The notes below the pieces were generated by a model. That model searched no databases. It had not been told where the DNA came from and saw nothing but the letters and a program-made list of their open reading frames with translations. Shown piece after piece: positions 33,693-41,257 of a stretch of DNA of 64,000 nt. The translations under genes and the position numbers were made by a program. The stretch's first letter is position 1, and each line of letters begins with the position of its first letter. Source of the stretch: an uncultured Prevotellaceae bacterium (GTDB lineage: Bacteria; Bacteroidota; Bacteroidia; Bacteroidales; Bacteroidaceae); assembly GCA_900316685.1 (NCBI GenBank), contig ONDS01000016.1, forward strand, positions 1-64,000, written 5' to 3'.

Positions 33693-36600
33693 TCAACCTA
33701 TTTCTTTCATCATCTCGGCATATACGGCATGGTTGCGGAGCAAAGGACCATTGCCCACCATCACCAGATGCTCGCGTGCCCGTGTCATGGCCACGTTCAA
33801 CTTTCGGTCTATCACCTTGCCGTCTTCCATAAAGCAACTGTCGGTGAGAAACGACAACTGGTAATAGCGCTGAATAGTGAATCCGTAGATGATGAAGTCG
33901 CGTTGGCTTCCCTGGTAGCGTTCCACCGTGTCGATGGTGATGTCGTCTAAGTCGGCGATGCCATAGGAGGCGATGATGTTCCTGATGGCGGATATCTGGT
34001 TGCGGTAGGGCACAATCACACCGATGCTGTCGGAGGATGTGAAGGTGTCGCCGAGGTGATGGTATACCTTGACCACCATGGTGGCTATCAGCTGTGCCTC
34101 ATTTAGGTTCACCTTGTCGGATGGACTGTTTTCTGGGGCATCAACATGGATGAATGCTACGCGCCTGCCGAAGAGGGCGTTGTCCAAGGGGTCGGAGTAG
34201 GCTGCCGGACCGGTCAACTCGCGTTGCTGGTGTGGCAGGGGTACCACCTGAAGATGCCCACCGTAGAAAGCCCGGTTGGGGAAGCGGGCTATATCCTGGT
34301 GCATACGTCCCTGTCGGGTGAGCATGTAGACCACCTGCGGGTTGAGGCGGTAACGTTCCAATAAGCGCTCGAAGAGTGAACGTCGGCAGTCGGTCAGTCC
34401 GATGGCTCGTAGCCGAGGGACACTCACTTCCGATTCCGTCTGTGTCTGTTGCACCACGGCGGGCAACTGCTTATGGTCGCCGATCATCACAATCTTGGCT
34501 ATGGAGGGCACACCGTTCTTCTGTGCGCTGAGCAAACCCAGCAGGTGGGGCTCGAGCAATTGCGACGCCTCGTCGATAATGGCCAGCGAGAAGGTCTTCA
34601 CCTGCAATAGGTTGCTGTTGTTTTGTAGCGAAGCGGAGGTGCCCACCATCACGCGTGTTTGGCTGATGAGTCGCCTCATGGCATCCAAGGTGCTGCACTT
34701 CGAGGCGCGCTCGCCGATGAGGCGCTGTCGGTATTGGGGCGAGCAACTCAGCGTACTGCCGATACGCAGGTAGTCGATGCCGTTCTCTTCCAGCTTGCTG
34801 CATATCTCATCCACGGCGCGGTTCGTATAAGAGAGGATAAGCACGTCGCCCGCATCCGTCAACGCTTCTTTCAAGGTGTTGAGCATGCCGAACGATGTCT
34901 TGCCCGTTCCCGGAGGACCGATGATGAGAAACAGGTCGCGTGCTTGTTTCACCCGGAGCATCATCTCGTTGAAGTCGCCGTAGTCGCCATTGAGCTGGCG
35001 GCTCTCATCGATGCGGGGTGTCCGTTGCAGCAGGAGCAGGTCCTTGCGTGCCTGCGGGGCGGAGAGGAAGGCGTGCAGCCCCTTATATAGGGGTGTCGAC
35101 GACGATTCGAAGAAATCGTGCTCGATGGCCCAGGGCTGGTCGCTGTGCCTTAGAAACACATGGCTGTCCACCTGCATGGTCCGCAGGTTGAGTACCAGCG
35201 TGTCGCTTTGTATCCGCTCGATGCTGCATCGATACACCATGTTGCGACGGGCATCAGGTGTGGTTCCTTGCTCATAAGGGTAGAGGATGACGATGTCGCC
35301 GGTGCGGAAGTTGGCCATGTCGTTGTCGGCACGTTCCTTGAAACGGAGTGTCACGGTCGATACCTTGCCACGACTGTGGTTGTCGGGGCTGACCAATTGC
35401 AGTTGGTCGTAGATATTGCCGGCATGGAGTTTCTCGTCGAGGGTGCTTTGCCAGATGCTGGCGAAACCGCTGTTCTCCTTTGTCTTGTTGCCTACCTTTG
35501 ATAGTAAGTGCTCACGCGCAACGAAGCTGAGGAACCTCACATAATACGCAAGCTCCAGTTCGCTGGAGGTGTGCAACGGGCGCAACAGGGTGGTAAGTTG
35601 GGGTGCCACCCATTTGTCCCAGAAATTGTCCTTTACGGGTTTGTCCCGCAACGAGTCTGGCACGAGGGTAAGCAAATCACCCGTGTCGCCTTCTGCCAGG
35701 CGATAATCCTGACACACGATGCCGTTGCGGGCGCGCAGGGCTTGCGCCACCAACTCGGGGGCGAAGCTAACACCTATCAGTCCGCGGGTGTATTTGGAGT
35801 AAAGCAGGAAAGCGTGCGAGCTAAGACCTATCTTATCGTATTGTTCGCGGAAATGGTAACGGAGCAGCCACATATAGAGCAACGTCTGCACGTAATGTTT
35901 CTCCTGGTAACGGGGAATGTCGTCGCTCACAGGCGGAAAGCCTCCCTTGCCTGATTTTTGCTCTATCATCACGCGGTGGTCCATTTGCAGGAAGTCCATA
36001 CGTCCTTGCAGTCCGAGCATCTCACTGAAGAATGACGGTTCGAGTATCACCTCGCTGGCTTTGTACGTGCCCGTGTGTTTGGGCAACTCATTCATGATGG
36101 CCTCTTGGATATGGTACAGTTGGTTCTTTGCCTGGGTATGGAAATCGGAGGTGATGGGTGCCGTCAGCAAGGCGATGCTGTTACGCCGGAAAAACTCCTT
36201 CACACTGTCTAAATAGCTGTGGTGCTCACCATGCACCACTTCGTCGAGCAACTGACTGGCGAAATTGCCAAGCACAATGGCCTCGCTGTTCTCCACGGGC
36301 CGGAGCTTCGACAGCAAGTGTAGGATGGGGCGGTTGCTGTAGCTCTCGAAACAGGAGGTGATGGAGGTGATATCCACCAAGTAGTCGGGTTCGAAGATGA
36401 TGTATTCGGCGTAGAGCACATCCTTGTCGGCACGTGGCCGTATCAGGTTGAGCTGGCTGCCCGGTCTAATCATTTCCTGTAGGTAGTCATGGCTCATCTT
36501 TTCTTTGTGGTCGTAGGTGTCGTAGCTCACCTTCATCTCGTCGATGCTCACATCGTCGGCCACACAATAGATGAACCGCTCATCCCATCTGTTGACGATC

Positions 36601-37037
36601 ACACGCAGGTAGTCGCTTAAAAGCAGCGGGGGCGTCACAATCGGTCGGTCGGCGGGAAACTGCCGTGCCAAGGCTGAGGGCACAGCATGACCGTATAGGT
36701 GACTGACGAAGAGGCACAACGCCTTGAAATCGTCGTTGCAGTGGTAGCCCAACTCGTCAGCCGACAATTGGTCCTTTTGTCGCAAGCGGATACGCGCCTC
36801 GTTCACTGTCTTGCGCAGGTACGACGAGGCGTGGCGTTCTTTCAGCAAGTAATCGGTCTTGGCGAAGGGACCCACGAGCACCACTCGGCTGTGGCGCACA
36901 TTCAGGTCCAGTGTCTTGTGGAAGACACCGTTGAACGCATCGTACACCAACTTGTAATCGGGTGCCTGTAGCATTGCCTCTTGCAGTTCGTGGAACAACT
37001 GCTCGGCACCCTCGGGCTTGATATATTCGTTTTCCAT
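33693..37037 (-). CDS. Dna2-like protein: Cas4-type nuclease domain fused to SF1 (Upf1-like) helicase
   Basis: The 1114 residues from the ATG at 37037 contain a PD-(D/E)xK-like region at about 340-385 (GRMDFL, then MIEQKSG with E-x-K, then Q-x3-Y in YVQTLLYMW). An SF1B helicase occupies the C-terminal third: Walker A IIGPPGTGKTS near 700, Walker B IIDEASQ near 820, then GDHKQLPAVV, VERYQGSQRDF and VAMTRAREHLV. This order is that of Dna2. The four cysteines that hold the iron-sulfur cluster in Cas4/Dna2 are not evident. A role in end processing or repair is likely by family; no other repair gene is adjacent. An ATG at 37076 is possible, but 37037 has an AGGA 7-8 bases upstream. Confidence 0.8.
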   Translation of the reverse strand: MENEYIKPEGAEQLFHELQEAMLQAPDYKLVYDAFNGVFHKTLDLNVRHSRVVLVGPFAKTDYLLKERHASSYLRKTVNEARIRLRQKDQLSADELGYHCNDDFKALCLFVSHLYGHAVPSALARQFPADRPIVTPPLLLSDYLRVIVNRWDERFIYCVADDVSIDEMKVSYDTYDHKEKMSHDYLQEMIRPGSQLNLIRPRADKDVLYAEYIIFEPDYLVDITSITSCFESYSNRPILHLLSKLRPVENSEAIVLGNFASQLLDEVVHGEHHSYLDSVKEFFRRNSIALLTAPITSDFHTQAKNQLYHIQEAIMNELPKHTGTYKASEVILEPSFFSEMLGLQGRMDFLQMDHRVMIEQKSGKGGFPPVSDDIPRYQEKHYVQTLLYMWLLRYHFREQYDKIGLSSHAFLLYSKYTRGLIGVSFAPELVAQALRARNGIVCQDYRLAEGDTGDLLTLVPDSLRDKPVKDNFWDKWVAPQLTTLLRPLHTSSELELAYYVRFLSFVAREHLLSKVGNKTKENSGFASIWQSTLDEKLHAGNIYDQLQLVSPDNHSRGKVSTVTLRFKERADNDMANFRTGDIVILYPYEQGTTPDARRNMVYRCSIERIQSDTLVLNLRTMQVDSHVFLRHSDQPWAIEHDFFESSSTPLYKGLHAFLSAPQARKDLLLLQRTPRIDESRQLNGDYGDFNEMMLRVKQARDLFLIIGPPGTGKTSFGMLNTLKEALTDAGDVLILSYTNRAVDEICSKLEENGIDYLRIGSTLSCSPQYRQRLIGERASKCSTLDAMRRLISQTRVMVGTSASLQNNSNLLQVKTFSLAIIDEASQLLEPHLLGLLSAQKNGVPSIAKIVMIGDHKQLPAVVQQTQTESEVSVPRLRAIGLTDCRRSLFERLLERYRLNPQVVYMLTRQGRMHQDIARFPNRAFYGGHLQVVPLPHQQRELTGPAAYSDPLDNALFGRRVAFIHVDAPENSPSDKVNLNEAQLIATMVVKVYHHLGDTFTSSDSIGVIVPYRNQISAIRNIIASYGIADLDDITIDTVERYQGSQRDFIIYGFTIQRYYQLSFLTDSCFMEDGKVIDRKLNVAMTRAREHLVMVGNGPLLRNHAVYAEMMKEIG

Positions 37038-37085
37038 ATTATTTCCTAATGGCAGTTTTTTTGAGAGGGTAGACATGAAGTCAGT

Positions 37086-37141
37086 CCCTACGCGTGGGGT
37101 AATCTCTCACTTCTCACCTCACACCCCTCACCTCTCACTTC
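37086..37141. repeat. 25-bp dispersed element followed by CTCACCT-type heptads
   Basis: Positions 37086-37110 are the exact reverse complement of 45851-45875. From about 37105 to 37141 the sequence runs in 7-bp steps (CTCACCT, CACACCC, CTCACCT, CTCACTT), the same unit type as the tract at 46570-46660. The block covers the stop codon of the CHAT gene and the gap to the helicase gene. Confidence 0.85.
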
Positions 37142-40100
37142 TCCAACACCACAAATGCCGCCCACGAATAGGGGTCGGGATGACTCTGCTGCAACCTTGT
37201 CCGTGCTTGGCGTAGTGCGTGGGTGGCTGAAAGACCTTGTGTCAGTGCCTCGTAGAAGGCGGTCATGAGCAACGCGGTGGCTTCGTCGGGCACACGCCAT
37301 AGGCTCATCACTATGCTTTGGGCTCCTGCTTTCTTCAGACCACGCTGCAGACCGTAGACGCCGTCCACCTCATCCACGTTGCCCAGGGCTGTCTGGCAAG
37401 CACTCAGCACCACTAATCGCGCTCCGCTTAAGTCGAGGTGCGATATCTCCTCGGCGGTCAGGATGCCGTCTTCCAACGAACGGTCGATGGCTTTTCCTTG
37501 CCAGGCATTGTTGGCGCCAGCCATCACGATGCCGCTGTATAGCATCGATTGGTCTTTGGCTGTGCCGGCACTGATATGGTTGAAATAGTCGCTGCGACTG
37601 TCACTGGCTTGATCGAAGAAAAAACCGTGGGTGGCGATGTGTATCACATCGGGGGCGAGACCATCGAGGGCTTTGAACGACTCTTCATTAGCTGTGGCTC
37701 CCGACATCGTCCGTGTCGTTATGCCGCGCCCCTGCATCAGTCCGCCGATAGCCTCCGCCTCCTCGCGTGTACCGGGCAGGTTCTTCCAACCGGCACGGTC
37801 ATCGCCGCGTTGCGCCAACAGGAGCGACGATGTAGAGTGGTCGGCCACTCTCTCCTGACTGTTGTGGGCGGCGGCCAACATCTCTTCGGGCTTGGCGTTG
37901 TAGTTGATGCCGCCGTAGATGATGGCGGTGGTAGGTGTCTTGGTGCTTTGCTGGCGGTAGTCTTCTATATAAGCGGTGCTCGACAGCTGCACCAGTTGCC
38001 ATCGCTCCTCCATCCGCCGTTGTCCGTCGCTGATGGCGCCATGGTTGAGGTTGTTGAGCACGCCTGTAGGGGAATAATACACCGTGCTCACTCCTTGCAA
38101 CTGCGGAATCAGGGCACCCCATGTCAGGCGATAGAGGGTGCTGTCGCCCAGGGCGTACAGTCGGTTGGCGTGCTCTTCGTCGGTTTGTGCGCCCTGGGCG
38201 ATGAAGTCGTTCAGGCTGTCGGTGTCGCACAGACGTACCAAGCGGGGAGCCTTCTCGCCGTATCTCAGCACCAAGGCACCATAGCCAACGTCGAGTTTCG
38301 TAAAAGAGGTGATGGTGGGCAGGTAGACAAACTCAATGGCGGCCTCGCCTTTTTTCAGCATGCCGCTCACGTCGCCCATCGTATGGAAGGATGCTGACAG
38401 TCGTTGGTTGAAATCGGGGATGCTGGCGATGAGCGCTTTCTCTTTCTTGTCTGCCAGTTGACGGATGAGCAACAGGCTGTCGGCAGATAGTGTCTGGGCT
38501 GTCAGCTGTCGGCGCAGTTGTACCAGCTCGCCATAGAGCCGTTTCGTCTCTCCATCGGGTGATTGCTGTGCCAGTTCACCCAACAATCTGTTGGAGCGTA
38601 GCAGCATGGTCTTGCTGTAGAGGGCGTTGTCGTAAGCCATGGTGAGAATTTCGGGGGTGGGGTGGGCCTGGGCGGCGGAATTGTTGGCTATCAGCAGTCC
38701 TAAGGATTGCTGCGTCCAGTAGTTCTCACGTTCCTGTTCGGTGAACATCGAGAACACCCTGCCCGCTTCCTCGTGCGCATGTGTGTTGTATCGCTGCAAG
38801 CGTTGGGGCAGGCTGGGATCGTGGCCCAGTTCGGCTGTCACCACCAGGTTGCTCAGCAGCATATCCAACTGACCGCGGTCTACGAGCAACTGCGAGGCTT
38901 CTTCCAACAGGGGCAGGGCCTGTGCGTATTGGCCTGCTGTCGCCAAGCTCACGGCCATATTGTTGATGGCGAGGGCGTAAGCGCCGCGCTTGGTATCATC
39001 GCCTTTGGCGATGTTGACTATGGACTCGTAGATTTTATAGGCTTCGTCTGTCTGCCCCATCTGGTCGACCAGGTAGCCTATGTTGTTCACCACCATCAGA
39101 TGGTCGTTGGTGTATTGCTTGAGGGTGGACTCGTCGCCGAGATGCAGCAGGTCGAGGGCCTTGCTGAGCTGTGCTTCCGCCTCGCTGTAACGTTCCTGTC
39201 CCATATATGTCATGGCGAGGTTGTTGAGCACCATCACATACGACATCGACTGGTCGCCGGCCTGTTCGAACAGCGCCAGGCTGTGCTGGTAGTTCTCAAG
39301 GGCGGCGGTATAGTTCTTCAGTTTTTGGAACACCATGCCCTTGGCACTGTACAGGTGGCGTTCCATCCTCGACTGCGGGTCGTGCTCTTCGATGAAGGAT
39401 ATGGCGCGGCTCAGGTTGCGCTCGGCCTCGTCGGGCATCCCGCTCTCGGAGTAGATGGTCGAGAGGGCGACGGCGGTGCGGTAGTACCCTTCCATCATAT
39501 TGTTGTTGAAATGTTGCTCGTAATAAGCGAGCACCTGGGTGAGCAGGGGTAGGGCGGCGTCATACTCCTTGCGGGTGAAGTGGTCTTGCCCTTCCAAGTA
39601 GAGCAGCAGGTGACGTTCATCGTCGGTGAGGGTGCTCGGTATCTCGCCGGGGTCCACTCTCTTGTCCAAGCCTAAATAGCTGTAGGCGATGTTTAGACGC
39701 ACTGCCACCATGGCCTGTTCTGCGCGGGTCATGAGGCTGGTGGTGGTGGCGAGCCGGTAAGCCTCTTCCAACTGGTTCACCGCTAAGGCGAAGTCTTGCC
39801 GTGACTGCTGCGCCGTGCTGTTGTAGAGCAAGGAGAGGATATAGTCGCGGCTGGTGGTGCCATATCGTGCCTTGCAGGCTTCAAGATACTCCTTCGACAC
39901 CAGTGCGAAAGCTTCGCTGTCGCCCATCGTATAGAAGTGGGTCAGGCGGTTGAGCAGTACGATATAGGTGTCGGGCAACGGGGTGGTGAGCAGAGGTTGG
40001 AAATCCTGGTAGCTCTGCAGCAGCCATGTCTCGGCTTCGTCGTGGCGTTGGGCCTCGAAATAGGCGTTGCCCAACAATAGCTCGATGGTGGCTTTGGTCA

Positions 40101-40680
40101 GTGTGCTGTCTAAGTGTTCGTTGGCGTAGGATGCCATCACCTCGCCCATTCCGATGGTCTTTTCCATGTCGCCTTGTTCGTGGTAGTGGTTGAAGAGGTG
40201 CGAATAGATGTCGGCCATGATCTCGGGGTTCTTCACCTTGGCGATGCTGTCGTACATCTCGGCATAAAGTACCAAAGGTTCCAACAGCTTGTCACCGCTT
40301 GTCTTGAAGAAAGCGGTGAGCATGTTGAGATCCTGCCAGATGTCTGCTTCGGCGATACTGGCAAGGTCGTTTTCCGTCTCGCTCAACACCTTTGCCATGT
40401 GATAGGCGTAGGGGGTGTACCGTTTCAGACTGTCCTTGGGCCATTCGCCTTGGTTGTGGCGTACCATGCCGATACTCACCAACTGTGAGCAATAGAAGAA
40501 TGCTCCGAGTTCATCCACAATCTCTTGCTCATGGGTTCGCAGTATCTCCTCGGCGCCTGCCGCATTGCCCATCTGCAGGGCCGTCATGGCTGTCTGGTTC
40601 CAGTCCATGCCGGTTTGTCCCTGCATGGTGGTGCATACCCACAGGGCCATCAATGTGAGGATATGTCGGATGTTCTTCAT
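37135..40680 (-). CDS. Exported TPR-CHAT domain protein (caspase-like peptidase)
   Basis: An 1181-residue protein with signal peptide (LTLMALWVCTTMQGQ). A long array of tetratricopeptide repeats (about 30-680) includes SYVMVLNNLAMTYMGQERYSEAEAQL-like units. A C-terminal CHAT domain (about 880-1181) holds the expected catalytic dyad: His about 1018 in HIATHGFFF and Cys about 1095 in LSACQTALG. CHAT proteins are clan CD peptidases; TPR-CHAT proteins act as partner-activated proteases, e.g. with HetF or the type III-E CRISPR effector. Those are cytoplasmic, while this one appears exported, so its substrate should be in the envelope or outside. The helicase gene follows on the same strand. Confidence 0.88.
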   Translation of the reverse strand: MKNIRHILTLMALWVCTTMQGQTGMDWNQTAMTALQMGNAAGAEEILRTHEQEIVDELGAFFYCSQLVSIGMVRHNQGEWPKDSLKRYTPYAYHMAKVLSETENDLASIAEADIWQDLNMLTAFFKTSGDKLLEPLVLYAEMYDSIAKVKNPEIMADIYSHLFNHYHEQGDMEKTIGMGEVMASYANEHLDSTLTKATIELLLGNAYFEAQRHDEAETWLLQSYQDFQPLLTTPLPDTYIVLLNRLTHFYTMGDSEAFALVSKEYLEACKARYGTTSRDYILSLLYNSTAQQSRQDFALAVNQLEEAYRLATTTSLMTRAEQAMVAVRLNIAYSYLGLDKRVDPGEIPSTLTDDERHLLLYLEGQDHFTRKEYDAALPLLTQVLAYYEQHFNNNMMEGYYRTAVALSTIYSESGMPDEAERNLSRAISFIEEHDPQSRMERHLYSAKGMVFQKLKNYTAALENYQHSLALFEQAGDQSMSYVMVLNNLAMTYMGQERYSEAEAQLSKALDLLHLGDESTLKQYTNDHLMVVNNIGYLVDQMGQTDEAYKIYESIVNIAKGDDTKRGAYALAINNMAVSLATAGQYAQALPLLEEASQLLVDRGQLDMLLSNLVVTAELGHDPSLPQRLQRYNTHAHEEAGRVFSMFTEQERENYWTQQSLGLLIANNSAAQAHPTPEILTMAYDNALYSKTMLLRSNRLLGELAQQSPDGETKRLYGELVQLRRQLTAQTLSADSLLLIRQLADKKEKALIASIPDFNQRLSASFHTMGDVSGMLKKGEAAIEFVYLPTITSFTKLDVGYGALVLRYGEKAPRLVRLCDTDSLNDFIAQGAQTDEEHANRLYALGDSTLYRLTWGALIPQLQGVSTVYYSPTGVLNNLNHGAISDGQRRMEERWQLVQLSSTAYIEDYRQQSTKTPTTAIIYGGINYNAKPEEMLAAAHNSQERVADHSTSSLLLAQRGDDRAGWKNLPGTREEAEAIGGLMQGRGITTRTMSGATANEESFKALDGLAPDVIHIATHGFFFDQASDSRSDYFNHISAGTAKDQSMLYSGIVMAGANNAWQGKAIDRSLEDGILTAEEISHLDLSGARLVVLSACQTALGNVDEVDGVYGLQRGLKKAGAQSIVMSLWRVPDEATALLMTAFYEALTQGLSATHALRQARTRLQQSHPDPYSWAAFVVLEK

Positions 40681-40688
40681 TCTTTCGG

Positions 40689-40696
40689 CAAATATA
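40689..40696 (-). promoter_or_regulatory. Promoter -7 element for the CHAT gene (TATATTTG), very short leader
   Basis: On the minus strand TATATTTG ends eight bases before the ATG at 40680. If used, the transcript would have almost no leader. No clear -33 TTTG is seen. Confidence 0.5.
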
Positions 40697-40740
40697 CGAA
40701 AAATCCGTGATAAAGTATAATAAATAACGCAGATAATGTT

Positions 40741-40797
40741 TTTAACCTTTAACCTTTAACATTAAACCTTTAACCTTTAACCTTTAAACCTTGAACA
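40741..40797. repeat. 7-bp tandem repeat (TTTAACC type)
   Basis: About eight heptad-spaced units, mostly TTTAACC with variants TTTAACA, TTAAACC and TTGAACA, and one 8-base step. They lie upstream of the CHAT gene. Confidence 0.85.
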
Positions 40798-40831
40798 CTA
40801 CACCCTACTACATCCTTGAAGGTAACCTCAT

Positions 40832-40953
40832 CCCCTCCTTTTTCAAAGGAGGGGCAGGGGTGGTTTGTAAATAATGTCCCATCCTCTTTTTTCTCCTCCC
40901 TCCTTTCGGGAGGGCCGGGGTGGGTTTTCCCTTTGGGAGGGCCGGGGTGGGTT
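40832..40953. repeat. GC-rich REP-like palindromic elements
   Basis: A 10-bp perfect hairpin (CCCCTCCTTT, loop TTC, 40832-40854) is followed by a CCCTCC/GGAGGG hairpin. After these comes a segment GGGAGGGCCGGGGTGGGTTT present twice, near 40905 and 40935. No gene is present. The elements look like intergenic REP-type repeats. Confidence 0.75.
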
Positions 40954-40961
40954 TCAGAGGG

Positions 40962-40998
40962 AAATAAAAAACGGGGGAAACGCTCATGCGTTTCCCCC
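40962..40998 (-). terminator. Terminator of the small peptide / LRR operon
   Basis: An 11-bp perfect stem (GGGGGAAACGC, loop TCAT) is followed on the minus strand by a T-rich run. It lies 28 bases beyond the small peptide stop codon. Confidence 0.85.
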
Positions 40999-41026
40999 AA
41001 ATTGCTGATATCATACAATAGAGTGA

Positions 41027-41233
41027 TTAATCCCAGAGATCCCAATTCAAGGAGAGGTCTTTGTTCCATAGGTCGTTGTCGTTTTCATCTTCTTCCTCTT
41101 CATCCTCAATAGCGGTGGTAGCTTCGTTACCCCATACCTGGCCGCCGGTGATCTCACCAGAATTCTCCATCACGGCTTGAAAATTCGTGACCTCGATAAT
41201 CTCTACCAGAGGACTTACATATATTGCTTTCAT
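41027..41233 (-). CDS. Small acidic peptide with Y-x-x-P-x-V N-terminus, function unknown
   Basis: A 68-residue product starting MKAIYVSPLVEIIEV, with a middle GEITGGQVWGNEA, a very acidic run (EDEEEEDENDND) and a Trp-rich end (LWNKDLSLNWDLWD). No signal peptide is visible. The N-terminus K-x-x-Y-x-x-P-x-V and the acidic Trp-Asp end resemble the frameshifted small gene at 32579. It is 24 bases downstream of an exported LRR protein gene and followed by a strong terminator, so it is probably the last gene of a two-gene transcript. YxxPxL-like motifs occur in leaders of some modified peptides, but no maturation enzyme is nearby, so a RiPP role is speculative. Confidence 0.65.
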   Translation of the reverse strand: MKAIYVSPLVEIIEVTNFQAVMENSGEITGGQVWGNEATTAIEDEEEEDENDNDLWNKDLSLNWDLWD

Positions 41234-41257
41234 AACTTTATACTATTTTAATGGTTA

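Noticed and set aside
33693-40680. CHAT protein plus helicase as a two-gene defence system
   Set aside because: They are on one strand, but the CHAT protein has a signal peptide, so it should not meet a cytoplasmic DNA helicase. The gap holds repeats, and there is no other defence gene or mobility gene around.
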